The notes under the pieces are model-generated. The model was not told the DNA's origin. It searched no databases and worked only from the letters and a program-made list of their open reading frames with translations. The translations under genes were made by a program, and so were the position numbers. Shown piece by piece: positions 1 to 19,377 of a stretch of DNA of 64,000 nt (positions within the stretch are counted from its first letter, which is position 1; each line of letters starts with the position of its first letter). Source of the stretch: Amorphochlora amoebiformis (lineage: Eukaryota; Cercozoa; Chlorarachniophyceae); NCBI GenBank assembly GCA_054601695.1, contig BAAHQB010000262.1, positions 186,001 through 250,000 of the forward strand, written 5' to 3'.

Positions 1-24
1 GTATATACACACATATACATATAC

Positions 25-71
<47 letters not shown>

Positions 72-282
72 AATAGATAGTGATAACGGTTTAAAGGTAA
101 ATGCCATGATATTGTTAAACTTTCATAGAATGTATAACATGTATATACACACATATACATATGCATATACATATATGTATATGTATATGTGTGTATATAT
201 ATGTATGTGTATATGTATGTATATGTTTGAATAGATAGTGACAAAGGTTTAAGGGTAAATGCCATGATATTGTTAAACTTTC

Positions 283-330
<48 letters not shown>

Positions 331-593
331 ACACATATATACATATATATATTATACACATGTACACATAATAATTATTATTATTCACATACATAAGCTG
401 TAGAATGGATTCACTGGGGTAACTAGACTAGTCAACTATACTTACACGTGTGTATATCAGATTTATACATGTAATATTATGCATGTATACATGTAATGTA
501 TAAATATTTATACATACACCAGGGGTAACTAGACTAGTGAACCACAGCCCTATACTTACATGCACGTATATCAAATTTATACATCTAATATTA

Positions 594-636
<43 letters not shown>

Positions 637-748
637 ATATATGTAATATATAAATGATTATACATACACACTATACTTACATGCACGTATATCAAATTTA
701 TACATCTAATATTATGCACACACACATATATAATATATATATATATAA

Positions 749-799
<51 letters not shown>

Positions 800-870
800 A
801 TATATAAATGATTATACATACACCCTATACTTACATGCACGTATATCAGATTTATACATCTAATATTATG

Positions 871-912
<42 letters not shown>

Positions 913-1064
913 ATATATAAATGATTATACATACACCCGATACTTACATGCACGTATATCAGATTTATACATCTAATATTATGCACATATACATGTAATA
1001 TATAAATATTTATACATACCCCTACATACAAATACATACACATACATATATGTATATACATACA

Positions 1065-1105
<41 letters not shown>

Positions 1106-1112
1106 GTATATA

Positions 1113-1209
<97 letters not shown>

Positions 1210-1261
1210 TTGAATCTATGATTTGAATATATACACTATATGTATATTTGCATATATAGGT

Positions 1262-1333
<72 letters not shown>

Positions 1334-1399
1334 AAAATAACATATGTAATATAATATTATATATACATACATACTATCTATTTTATGTACTATATATTA

Positions 1400-1400
<1 letters not shown>
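1..1400. repeat. (TA)n tracts and diverged satellite units
   Basis: AT-only and AT-rich sequence. A unit of about 57 bp, starting tgaatagatagtgataacgg and ending in aactttcata, occurs twice (about 69-126 and 229-287). A second family of about 110-130 bp units, each with atcaaatttatacatctaat or a close variant, recurs about five times between 450 and 1010, with (TA)n tracts of different length between copies. I see no gene. Confidence 0.85.
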
Positions 1401-2099
<699 letters not shown>

Positions 2100-2100
<1 letters not shown>

Positions 2101-3779
2101 ACATATTGTTTATACAGTGTTCGGATAGGGTTTTCGAAATCGTTATAAATCGGATACTGCTAAATAACAAAATTGTGTAATCTAGGTAATATAGACTAAA
2201 AAGCATCTAGCTATGGTAGGTTCTACAGATCTGATGTCAATGTTAGCATTCCAGATATTATGATACTGGAAACTACATATTGTAATAATAGAATCAACGT
2301 ATAAAGAAATTATGACGACAAACATCATATATACTAGTATTATTAGTAGAAGTACTAAATTCACTACTAATCTAGTAATAGTAGTATACTGAATTACTGA
2401 TATACATGTAATATTACTATAATTCACAAGCTGTGGTGCGGCTTGTGATGCTGTTAATTTATAAATTACAGAAAGTTTAATATTATCTAGATATCGCAGT
2501 ATATATGGATCGATCGATCACTATCTGACTATCGCCGGAACCGTAAAAGCATGATTGTGCTACAGATTAGCCTACGATTGAAAGAATTGAAGGCGGTCAT
2601 AGTTGATATGACCCAGTGGGCCTATGTACGTATCTTAACCCAGCTCATGTCACCTCAAGTTGATTCGGTTCACGGTTCATGCTGCCGCCGCACGGTGTGA
2701 GTAAATTCCGCGTAATTATTTATGCACGAATGACCTCCAATGGTAACAAAATTACGTATCAGCACCCCCGGAAGAGCGTGAGTTAAGAGTTTCACGAAAC
2801 GGCTGCGGTGAGGACTGGAGGCCGCCGATTTCTTGGTGAAGTGTGCACCCTGCCGCGTGCCAGACATCAACAGTTCGCCCTCAAACAAACGCATACGGGA
2901 GGACACGTGTCTTGAAAGTTCCCTCCGTTCAGTTCAAGATTTCAATGCGATATTTTAAATATATCTGACTATATCTCAAACATTCATACCCTTGATATCA
3001 ATCTTGGATATCATATTCCGTGACACCTTCGCGTGACACAGGTTGACAGCAACGCGTGACACGTTGTGACATCAATGCGTGACATACAGGCAAACTGAGC
3101 TTGTGTGCTGCGAATCTCAAAGGCAGATAACGCGTTGATATTGGCTGCGGCGCGAGCGGCGAGAGCCCCCCAATTAGAGCGCGAAAACCACTTTTGTAGG
3201 CCGCATGGGTATGCGTCTCATGCACCTCTCATCTAGCTTCCATGAGCTTTATGTGCTGTAGAGGTACGCGTATACGTGTTGCCGTAGCTCTCGGGCGACG
3301 CGGGTGACTACCCCAACTAGCGACAGCTAAAAACTGTCCTACTAGTTTACAGCTGCAACCGACTTTGGGGAAGTTTTTCAGAACACCCCGGCATGTCACA
3401 CACGCGGTGTACAGCGCTGATTCATCGCAAACAGCCTGTTTTTGTCAGGAAATGCCTGGACTACCGGTCAGCTGGATCAGTGTCGGTGTGAGTCCTTGCG
3501 TTTTAGCATACTACCGCTTACAGGTATCGAGCGCGTCTGAAACTATTTCTAAAAGTTGTAGTAGATATCTAGGATATATATAACTTATGCCTGATATACT
3601 AGCTAGATATAAGTCCTGACACCGATGTCATATATAGTCACTAGTAGCTATGATTCGCTATCTAGCTATCTAGCCGCTCTGATTCTAGCGTCATGAATGA
3701 TTCACTCCGGTACGTCTGGGAGTATGCATCTAGACATGCGCATCTGGTATTTATATACTATAATATATACATGAATATA

Positions 3780-3780
<1 letters not shown>
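2100..3780. other. Unique island, no recognised gene
   Basis: Non-repetitive DNA, GC-richer between about 2640 and 3560. It holds short direct repeats of the type cgcgtgacac around 3000-3090. The open frames on both strands are under 80 codons; none carries a family motif I recognise and I could not build a phased exon chain. It could hold exons of a fast-evolving gene or a non-coding RNA. Confidence 0.4.
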
Positions 3781-6625
<2,845 letters not shown>

Positions 6626-7139
6626 CAAGGGATTATTATTACGAAAAACGGAAACGGCTCGCTCTCATCCTACTTGAAACCGACACCATCATTCCTGCGC
6701 GGCTTCAATGAGTACATTCCTTACCCTAGTACCACGTGCAGATAGATATGCTTGTGAACAAACCAAAACGGTGAACAAATTAGCACGTCCCACAAACCGG
6801 AAAGAAAGATTGAAATGGAATGCGGGTTTGAGACGTAAGTTCTTACTCAAGGCTATCTTACTCAAGGCCCTCTTACTCAAGGCTCAAGGTGCCCTTGCAT
6901 CCCGAGAATCATCAGCATCCCCGCCAAAACATCCACCCAGAACCCCATCCCCGAAGTGTTCCCAAAGTAAAATAGGAAAAAACAAGTCGGCCGATATTTC
7001 TGACTTTTCCAAAACCTGCTGATTTTTTCGCGTATTATTCTTTTCACAGGTCTTGGTATTTAAAACGTTTTTTGGGGGATTCACCGAATATGATACAAGA
7101 TGCCCGAATATTACGTGTGACCCTCGCTATCTGAAAGTC
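6626..7139 (+). other. Upstream region of the secreted-protein gene
   Basis: Unique DNA leading to the ATG at 7140. A 104-codon open frame (6708-7022, +) contains a short triplication of ttactcaaggc (about 6840-6885) and ends Lys/Ser-rich. It has no family resemblance and may be untranslated leader. The frame into the next gene is open from 7053, but its first residues do not look like a signal sequence. Confidence 0.3.
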
Positions 7140-8513
7140 ATGGCGGCGCTCCCTCTTTCGCTTCTAGCTGCTGTGGCCTTCGCGGCTCGCCACTCAGCCC
7201 CAGTTAACGTACTCTCCGAGGCCCCTGAGACCTCAAGCGGAGTTCCGGTTGCGAATGGCAGTAGTGTCAACTTGGTCGAGACGAAAAATCCTCAAATAGT
7301 CATTTTCAGACCATTCCCCTGGTTTACGCCGGATTTCGAGTTTGTAATTGACTGCACAAGAAGCACGGACCCGTGCGTTTTTGAAGTGGGTGACATTGCT
7401 GGCAACACGTACTGCTTGACCATAGGATCCAACCCGCGTGAGTGTCTGGGCCCAGCAGGCCCAACGTATCCCCAGACATTCGTACTTCCAGGCGGGGTTT
7501 CCTACGAGGGCAACGGCGAGGTCACGGGTACTATTCCGCCTTCGGGAGTCCTCGAAACACGAGTAAGTACACGACTTCACGTCAAATTTCACAGCTGAGA
7601 GTCTTACGATGTTGTGTCAGATCAATCATCAAACCGGGGTTCCATTAACCCCCAGAGAGCAGTGCGGGTCGCAAATATCAAGCTGCAAGATCATCAATGA
7701 CCCACACGTCACCACATTTGGGTGGGAAGTATTTTTGTTCTTACTCTAGTAATAAAATTTCTTTTGGTCACTTGTATTAAGAGCCGACTTTTTTGTGAAT
7801 AGTTCGACGAAATACAAATACGGAGGTACCGGAGAGCATATCCTCACGCACTGGTAACGCATCCCATTATTAACTTACTACCCGAGGGGAAAGTTTGATA
7901 GCTCCCATGAGCCATGGGGTACCTTTCGCCTTGAATATATTCCATAAATGCCTTTATATTTCCATAAATGCCTTGTATCCACCAACTATCAGGAGAGATG
8001 GAGCCCACACCAACCGCATCACATCATGTTTCGCCGAGTCTTCCCATCGCAAGGATCAGACGTTTATTAAGTCTATGTCCTTCACGTGCAAGAATACGAT
8101 CCTCATCGTCCAGAGCTCCACGAATGAGCGCCCCGACCAAGAGAAGGTGGGGCATTCATAATACGTGTATACAGAATCATTTCTAATCCATTGCCAATTC
8201 GAATAAACGCCAGATCCGAGCACATTTTATCCAAAACGTCACGATGCTCTCCAAGGGCCACGGGGATTTCGCTTCCTGCAGAAATACAAAGCGAGAAGTC
8301 CACTGTACATGCACCGCTCAGGACTCGGTACGCATCAATCTTCTCTGGATGGGTGTGCTGATGTCATCCTCTGAAGTCTATTTTTTGGTTCGATCAGGTA
8401 ACACTTGTGGCGACGAGCACGCGGTTTAAGGGCGAGATGTTCCTCAACGTAAATATTCTGTCCTCGACTCTCGCTCGGGAGGTATGTATCATTCTATACA
8501 ATTATATATGTGT

Positions 8514-8551
<38 letters not shown>

Positions 8552-8879
8552 TATATACATTCAAAATATACACAACTTGATTTAATTCTCTACATATATC
8601 TTTCCACCTACAAACTGAAATGAAATACTCCAGAACCTGGGTGGCATGTGTCAGTCAAAGAGCAAAGCTCAGACCAAGCACCCCTTGTTCATCTCTGCTC
8701 CGCACCACGCGTGCGCAGCCGGGATTCCCTACCCCCCACATGGGCCTAGGGCGGGACACGACGCGGCGTTCAACGATCGCTGCGGACCGGTGGGATACAC
8801 TAACATACATAAATCTTTCAATCTGATTGATCATGGTTCGGTTTTAGGCCTCGTGGAAGATTCAGAAGGGCCCGATTAA
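7140..8879 (+). CDS. Predicted secreted protein, unknown function (4 exons)
   Basis: Exons 7140-7562, 8256-8327, 8398-8481 and 8634-8879 (TAA), all in phase 0, give 274 residues. The first donor is a strong gtaagt; the other introns start gtacgc and gtatgt and end in cag. The N-terminus (MAALPLSLLAAVAFAARH) is a clear signal peptide with likely cleavage after AFA. The mature part has several Cys residues (for example CTRSTDPC and HCTCTAQ) and a Gly/Pro-rich centre, with no membrane segment, so an exported or endomembrane, disulfide-bonded protein is likely. No family is recognised. The acceptor of exon 2 could instead be the cag before 8282, but only 8256 keeps phase. Confidence 0.65.
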
Positions 8880-9601
8880 CGTATTCGCTCAAGGGCACGC
8901 GCACATCGACGAGTGCATGTGAGTGCGTCCGGTGCGCAAACTCCGTAGTTCAATCCAAAGGAGGTTTATTATGTCGGTTGCAGTACTTTTTTACCAGTTA
9001 GGGCCGAAATATATCGGCAAGTAAATCGGTAAATTCATTCTATCAAAGATCCAACCACACCAAACACCGGTTCAGTGGCATGTTTTAGATCTCGTAAGAC
9101 GACAATCAGTAGAATCATCCAGATGAAGTACAATCAGTAGAATCATCCAGATGAAATAATGTCAAGTTACTTCTACTAGGTAAACGAGAGTCTATGATAC
9201 TAGATTGATTATTTAGGTTCTGGATTATACTACACCTTATGTATGATCATTTTCGACTTCTACTAGCTAGACTAGACTAGTAGAGAGTCTATGATTATAG
9301 ACAAGATTGATTATTTAGCTTTTTATATAGGATTCTATAGTTCGATCTAGAATCTAGATTATACTATATCTGGTATTTTATATGATCATTGGTTTTGAAC
9401 TTTTGACAGGTTTAAACACTTAACAAGACCGGTATTAGTACTACGCGTACGTGTATGTTAATCAATGACGAGATCGATCTATATCTAGATACATCCCTGA
9501 TCCGTATCGATATCATATATTTGAATTATATTTAAATATTTATAAATGTAATATATGTATACATTAAGGTATGTATTATATGTATATATAATATATAATG
9601 T

Positions 9602-9649
<48 letters not shown>

Positions 9650-9890
9650 GTGCCCTCATGCACACATACACACATAAACATACACTATATATATATATAT
9701 ATACAGATAAAAATATATACATATATTATATAAATATATATATATGTATACATACATATATATATATATATACACATATATATATGTATATATATATACA
9801 TATATATATATATACACACACACACACATAAATATATATATTATATATATATATATATTATTTATATATATATATATATATACCACCCTA
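8880..9890. other. Intergenic sequence with (TA)n, no gene seen
   Basis: Unique AT-rich DNA to about 9530, with a short direct repeat of caatcagtagaatcatccagatga at about 9102-9157, then (TA)n and (CA)n-like tracts. The reverse strand may hide the remaining 3' exons of the transporter gene to the right, but I could not find them. Confidence 0.5.
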
Positions 9891-10115
9891 ACCTTGACCC
9901 TAATCCTAAGCCTGGACGTTACCCCAACCAAACCCCAGCCCTAAACCTAATGTAACCCTCCTACTTCACCCCTAAGCATCAATCCAGTGCTAATGTCTAT
10001 CCATTATCCTTACCTAACCCTAAGGAACGTCTACCCATTATCCTTACCTTTCCCATTATCCTTACCTTACCCTTAGGAATATCTAGCCATTATCCTTACC
10101 TAACCCTAATCCTAA
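9890..10115. repeat. CCCTAA-like and taaccctaa degenerate array
   Basis: The plus strand shows degenerate ccctaa/cctaaccctaa motifs and repeats of attatccttacctaaccctaagg. The motif is the complement of the TTAGGG-like arrays at 11.26-11.73 and 12.7-13.0 kb. It lies just 3' of the last transporter exon found, so it is probably intronic. Confidence 0.8.
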
Positions 10116-10184
10116 GGTACATATATATATATATATATATACATATAAATGTAAATATCCACATGTACGCAGAGACATATGTAC

Positions 10185-10334
10185 CGTGTATACAGCAATA
10201 ATAGCAGTGGTGAGGGTGAGTGCGAGATTGCCATTCTCGTCGGTTTCCGAATGCTTGTCCAGAATGTACTTAAAAATGTCCACAAAACTGTATTCAAATA
10301 TATACATATAGGTATAGATATTATTGTATATGTG

Positions 10335-10374
<40 letters not shown>

Positions 10375-10900
10375 TAGGTTTACATCTAATATATTTAAGT
10401 AATATATACAACATATAGTATTTTTTCAGATACCAGTAACGGTAATCAAGTAACGGTAATCAAGTAACGGTAATCAAGTAACGGTAATTGAGTAACGGTA
10501 ATCAAGTACAATACATGGTAACTGATCTTAAATACAAGAAAAGTTGCATATTAAGCGCTTATCGCACATAATCGGTTACATGCGGGTGTTATTACATGAA
10601 ACTGGCATATATATTGATATTGGGCACGTGCGCTGTACATATCGCATATGTGGTAGATATGATATCACATCTATCGTTATTAGAGGGCACCTGGAGGCAA
10701 AGCCCCATCCGGGCATCAAGGCGATGGTAAACGTGCAGTAGAACCACCAGAATACAGGCTTTTTTAGCACCTATATATATATATACATATATTACGTGCA
10801 AATACATAGTGTGTGATGTTATATAGACATACACATAAACATACATACATATATATATATATGTGTATATATGTATAGTATATATATTATATATATATAT

Positions 10901-10939
<39 letters not shown>

Positions 10940-11806
10940 CAATATATAATCACAATACACACACACACAGATTCACACAAACATACAGACATATTGAACA
11001 ATATACCTTCATTCGGTTATCCTCCTTTTTAGTCTCTCGTAGGCCCCCGTTCTTAAGACCCTCATTCTCCTCCTCAAAACCTTCCTTCGCGTCACCTAAC
11101 CTCCCCCCCACACGATTCTCCTCCACCTTGACCTCCACAGATGAGCCCTGAGGCTTACCCTCGCGCACGGGTTCGGGTTTTGGCGGGAAATACATGAAAA
11201 AGCTCATGCAAATCCAGACCACTCCAATAACAGCGAGAACCAACAACGACTTGCTCACCCTAGGGTTTGGATTACCGCTAGGGTTAGCCTTATTTCGGGG
11301 GAAGGGTTAGGGGTAGGTTTTAGGTGTTAGGGTTAGGGTTAGGTTTTGGGTGAGGGTTAGGGTTAGCTTGAGGGTTAGAAATGAGTTTCTAGCGAGGTTT
11401 GGATAGATGCTCTGAAAATATTGTTCTAGTACGGCGTAGACTAGGTTTAGGATTTACGGTTGGGGTTGGTTGATGAGTATTGATGCCATTTGGCGAAGAT
11501 ATAATGGGGGAAGTGATGGGGAGCAGGGTTAGGGTTAGGGTTAGGGTTAGGGCTAGGGTTAGGGTTAGGGTTAGGGTTAGGGTTAGGGTTAGGGTGGGGT
11601 TGGTTGATGAGTATTGATGCCATTTGGCGAAGATATAATGGGGGAAGCGACGGGGAGCAGGGTTAGGGTTAGGGTTAGGGTTAGGGCTAGGGTTAGGGTT
11701 AGGGTTAGGGTTAGGGTTAGGGTTAGGGTTTCGCTTACCCGATCATGTCTACGAGGGCGTTTTCGACCTATTAATTTTAAATCTGTTACTGTTAACTCCA
11801 TATATA

Positions 11807-11867
<61 letters not shown>

Positions 11868-12374
11868 AGAATATGTAATTGACCTATATACATACACACA
11901 CATATATATATATATTTATATATACATATATATATATATATTTACATATGATTAGTGTATTCAACCTGAGTGAGACAAACAGAGCCAATCCCTAGAGACG
12001 TGCCGAAAAACCCACCGGCAAATCCGCGAATCTTCGGGTGCCATCGGACGCAATACTAAAGAGCAAAAATCCAAACAAGGCTTTTAAAACCAAACCCTAC
12101 TTAAGCGGATCACACCTCAGCAACGGAGGCAAAGGTCTTGGGAAATGGAAAGAAAGGCTAGTGTCGGACTTTGGTTTCTAGTACGATACGATTCGGGCAG
12201 GGTTGTCATGAGAATGAGAGTGAGATGATAGCGGTACCCCTACGGGTGATTGAGAGGTGCGGGGGTAGTAGAAGAGAGAAGAAAACAGAGAGAGAGAAGA
12301 GAGAAAGAGAGAGAGAAGAGCGAGAGAGAGAAGAGCAAGAGAGAGAGAGAGAGAAGAGCGAGAGAGAGAAGAGC

Positions 12375-12405
<31 letters not shown>

Positions 12406-12551
12406 AGAGCGAGAGAGAGAAGAGAAAGAGAGAGAGAGAGAAGAGCGAGAGAGAGGAGAGAAAGAGAGAGAGAGAGAGAGAAGAGCGAGAGAGAGGAGAG
12501 AGAGAGAGAGGAGAGCGAGAGAGAGAGAGAGAAGAGCGATAGAGAGAAGAA

Positions 12552-12585
<34 letters not shown>

Positions 12586-13121
12586 AGATCGAGAGAGAGA
12601 AGAGAGAGAGAGAGAGAGATGAGAGAGACTTGTGTAGATGGTGTTTCGAGGCATTTGCTATTTGATAGTTGTAGTGTTTTGATGGGATTTGTTTGTCATA
12701 TAGGGTTGTTAGATAGGGTTGTTAGATAGGGTTAGGGTTGTTAGATAGGGCTAGGGTTGTTAGATAGGGTTAAGATTGTTAGATAGGGTTAGGGTTGTTA
12801 GATAGGGCTAAGGTTGTTAGATAGGGTTAGGGTTGTTAGATAGGGTTAAGGTTGTTAGATAGGGTTAGGGTTGCTAGATAGGGTTAGGGTTGTCAGATAG
12901 GGTTAGGGTTGTTAGATAGGGTTAGGGTTGTTAGATAGGGTTAGGGTTGTCAGATAGGGTTAGGGTTTTTAGATAGGGTTAGGGTTGTTAGATAGGGTTA
13001 GGGTTAGGGTTATTACTTGGATGCATGCAACGTTGGCTGTTGCGAGAGATGTTGAGATTACCTGGGTATATATAATATGTATATAATATACACACACACC
13101 TATATATATATTATATATTAT

Positions 13122-13175
<54 letters not shown>

Positions 13176-13211
13176 TTACTATACGTATTTTTATATGATT
13201 ATATAAAAAAG

Positions 13212-13284
<73 letters not shown>

Positions 13285-13288
13285 TATA

Positions 13289-13334
<46 letters not shown>

Positions 13335-13473
13335 GTGTATATATATACATGAGTATGTATATATTGTACATCCATTTCCAAAATATATATGCACATCTTT
13401 ATATATATACATATATATATATTATATATATATATATATATTTATACAAATAATAATAAAAATAATAATAATA

Positions 13474-13519
<46 letters not shown>

Positions 13520-13643
13520 TATTATATTTGTATACGAGTATGTATATCCGAAATATATATATATATATATATATATATTTACATGAGTATGTATTTTTTT
13601 TGTACATCCATATTTCCAAATATATATGGACATCTTTATATAT

Positions 13644-13695
<52 letters not shown>

Positions 13696-13787
13696 ATTTA
13701 GTCTTATGTATGGGACATACAGATGATGTGTATATACATACATATATATATAAATATATGTATATATGTATATATATATATACATTT

Positions 13788-13885
<98 letters not shown>

Positions 13886-13921
13886 CATACATGTACACAT
13901 TCATACATATAACATATATAT

Positions 13922-13989
<68 letters not shown>

Positions 13990-14164
13990 ATATATATGTA
14001 TATATATATATATACATATATATATACATATATAATATATATGTATATTGATATATATATACAAACATGTATTCAATACATACACTCAGAATTTACATAA
14101 ATATGTATATATAAATATATATATATATATATATAAACATATACATACGAATATTATATATATT

Positions 14165-14196
<32 letters not shown>

Positions 14197-14233
14197 ATAT
14201 ACATATATTTGTGTACATATTTATATATATATA

Positions 14234-14310
<77 letters not shown>

Positions 14311-14944
14311 TATAGGTCGAGAGTTACCGCCGAGAGGGAAACGTAGTACAGCCATTCTTGGTCGTACGAAATACTTAACGACATCAAGACAAACCTTTGA
14401 TATATGTCACGAGCCTCTTACTCACGTTCAAGCAGATGCGTTGACAAGTGGGTACCCGATGATGAAAAGCACACCCCCGATAACCATGGGCTTTCGAGGA
14501 CCCACTCTGGCGACGTACTGCCCGACGTAAAAACACCAGAAGCCCGAAAACATTACCTGAAACACACACATTTCCTTCTTAGCTTCAAAGCCTTCAGCCG
14601 GCTCTCAGGTTTTAGGCATTTGGATGGGGTTGGCTAGGGTTCGGGTTTGTACTCGAAGTACCATGAGAGATTGAGCGAGTACAGGCGTGCCCTGACGTTG
14701 AAAAACAGATGAATGATCCACGTGTCGATATTACCGTGCGGTATGATGACATTCTTTCTATACGTCCATTTTCGCGAAGGTAGAGTGTGGATGTGACAGT
14801 GTTCATTGATACATACATATACATACATATATATATATATATATACACATACTATATTTACTTTAGGCACACACGCGCGCGCACACGAACATACACATAC
14901 ACCAGAGAGAGAGAGAGAGAGAGAAAAACCAACACACACACATA

Positions 14945-14997
<53 letters not shown>

Positions 14998-15460
14998 TTT
15001 GATCATTCCTCCTATAATTTGCATACCTTCCACCAATTAGGCCTGGCGTCCTGAATGGGTTGTACGATGACAGACCACGTGTAGTTTATCCCCATCCCAA
15101 ACGCTGCCAACGCCGTCACAACCAGCACGTTCCCCTACCAGTAGACAAATTGTGTTCGCAAATCTGACTGCATATTTCGCACGCACATGCAATGTAGATA
15201 CGCTCATCTCTAAAATAATCTGTCTACGGTTGCAAAAATTAGAAAAGAACACCTTTTTTTGGGGGCATAGCAGCAGTGATTTATCGTGTACAGACGGTGC
15301 GAACACTGACCTTGTAGGAACTCTCCCGCGTGGCATTCGAGGGATTCTCCTCCTTGGCGTCTTTCGGCTCAGCATTATGGGTTGAATTGTTTGAATCGGT
15401 TGGATGTAGGAGGGGAGTCTTGTCGACGAAGGTGGTTGGGGCTTTGTGTGAACCAGTCAT
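10185..15460 (-). CDS. Major facilitator transporter, OFA-like (partial 3')
   Basis: Minus-strand exons, in order: 15460-15311, 15134-15027, 14556-14426, 14373-14328, 13061-13017, 12055-11966, 11767-11739, 11259-11007, 10758-10691, 10287-10185. All phases fit and give about 341 codons. The start ATG at 15460 has an in-frame TAG six codons upstream. The order matches a 12-TM facilitator of the oxalate/formate antiporter type: polar N-tail; TM1 with [15 protein letters not shown]2 loop [17 protein letters not shown], the classic GxxxDRxGxR position; TM3; [20 protein letters not shown], like the family WFPxxRGxAxG signature; TM6 [20 protein letters not shown]; a long acidic central loop; TM7 [17 protein letters not shown]8-12 were not found. 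Exon 3 has an in-frame TGA just before its donor, so the gene may be damaged, or that exon end is mis-assigned. Substrate unknown. Confidence 0.75.
10428..10507. repeat. 14-bp tandem repeat, about 5 copies
   Basis: Copies of agtaacggtaatca in tandem, inside a transporter intron between the exons at 10691 and 10287. Confidence 0.9.
11262..11732. repeat. Intronic TTAGGG array with 128-bp duplication
   Basis: Runs of perfect gggtta hexamers, interrupted by a unique segment (gttgatgagtattgatgcca ... atggggagcag) present twice (about 11470 and 11600). The array lies between transporter exons ending at 11739 and starting at 11259. On the gene strand, aaccctaaccc begins about 8 nt after the donor gtaagc and ends right at the acceptor accctag. 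It is therefore intronic rather than a chromosome end. Confidence 0.9.
12281..12622. repeat. GA-rich low-complexity tract
   Basis: About 340 bp of gagaga and gagcgagagagagaa units (Arg-Glu frames on +, Ser-Leu frames on -). It lies inside the transporter intron between the exons at 13017 and 12055. Confidence 0.9.
12703..13014. repeat. TTAGGG-related minisatellite (gggttgttagata)
   Basis: About 16 units of 18-24 bp, gggttgttagatagggttag with variants. On the gene strand (-) it starts immediately after the donor of the exon 13061-13017 (gtaataaccctaaccctatc). It is a degenerate telomere-like repeat anchored on a splice donor. Confidence 0.85.
13070..14320. repeat. (TA)n expansion inside a transporter intron
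   Basis: Almost uninterrupted (TA)n-type sequence with two similar blocks (about 13335-13440 and 13520-13690) sharing catgagtatgta, tacatccat and ccaaatatatatggacatc. It fills the intron between minus exons 14373-14328 and 13061-13017. Confidence 0.85.
14634..14754 (-). other. Possible nested or alternative exon in a transporter intron
   Basis: A minus-strand open segment preceded by the acceptor gtatag and ending in TAG at 14636-14634. It reads like real protein (for example [20 protein letters not shown]) and its GC content is exon-like. Its phase does not fit the preceding transporter exon (phase 0 donor at 15027), which instead joins cleanly to 14556. It could be an altern terminal exon, a relic, or chance. 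Confidence 0.3.
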
Positions 15461-15639
15461 GGCTTTGGGTCGGCGCTAACAGATGGGCGGGCTCTGTCGG
15501 GGCTCGGAGCGTTGGGATTTGGCCCGTCCGTCGGAGAAGAATCTTCATGTTGTGTACACGTAGGCATTTGATACGTATGAGAAGAGGTGAAATCAACTAA
15601 AATCGGCGTCTAAAGAAGAATGAGAGGCCTAAAGAGCTG
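15461..15639. promoter_or_regulatory. Compact divergent promoter region
   Basis: Only 179 bp lie between the transporter start (minus, 15460) and the first possible start of the DUF6875-dehydrogenase gene (15640, or 263 bp to the ATG at 15724). Both promoters must share this stretch, so the two genes may be co-regulated. I recognise no specific element. Confidence 0.5.
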
Positions 15640-18948
<3,309 letters not shown>

Positions 18949-19377
18949 CCTCTTTCGTTGCCTCCACGGCGGTAATCAGGTGAACACAGACATTGCCTTC
19001 GAGGCCCTCGAGATGGCACCCAATGCCTCACTCAAGGAGCACGTGCACCGGGACAGTCACAGCTACATCATCGTCGCAGAAGGGAGCGCGAGGTTTGTGC
19101 TGGACGGGGTGGCCAAGCCTGCAGCTAAGGGAGATCAAGTCATGGTGCCCTCTGGCTGCTGGCATGAAGTGGTCTCGGGCGAGCAAGGGTACGTAGCCAT
19201 TCGCTTTTGCTTCTCTTTCTTCTCTTTCTTCTCTTGAAATGTGACGAGGTTTCTGATCCCTCCTCTCTCATCAGGTGCACGTTCTACACCATCAATACGC
19301 CTCCTATCTTGCGCAAGGGTGAGGGAAAAATCCCTGATTTTACCTTCAGGGATGGATCAGGCCTCCCCGCCCACTAG

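Noticed and set aside
8103-8303. Minus-strand frame over the secreted-protein gene
   Set aside because: It overlaps phased plus-strand exon 2, has no family motif and no splice chain.
10950-11258. Separate gene starting at 11258 with a signal anchor, such as a glycosyltransferase
   Set aside because: The codon there is GTG, not ATG; an acceptor precedes it, and phase 2 joins it to exon 11767-11739 of the transporter, where it is TM6 and the central loop.
11262-11732. A chromosome end (telomere)
   Set aside because: Unique exons of the same gene continue on both sides, so the tract is internal.
12171-12729. Arg/Glu-rich frames (+) and Ser/Leu-rich frame (-), up to 159 codons
   Set aside because: GA microsatellite inside an intron of the transporter; frames overlap each other.
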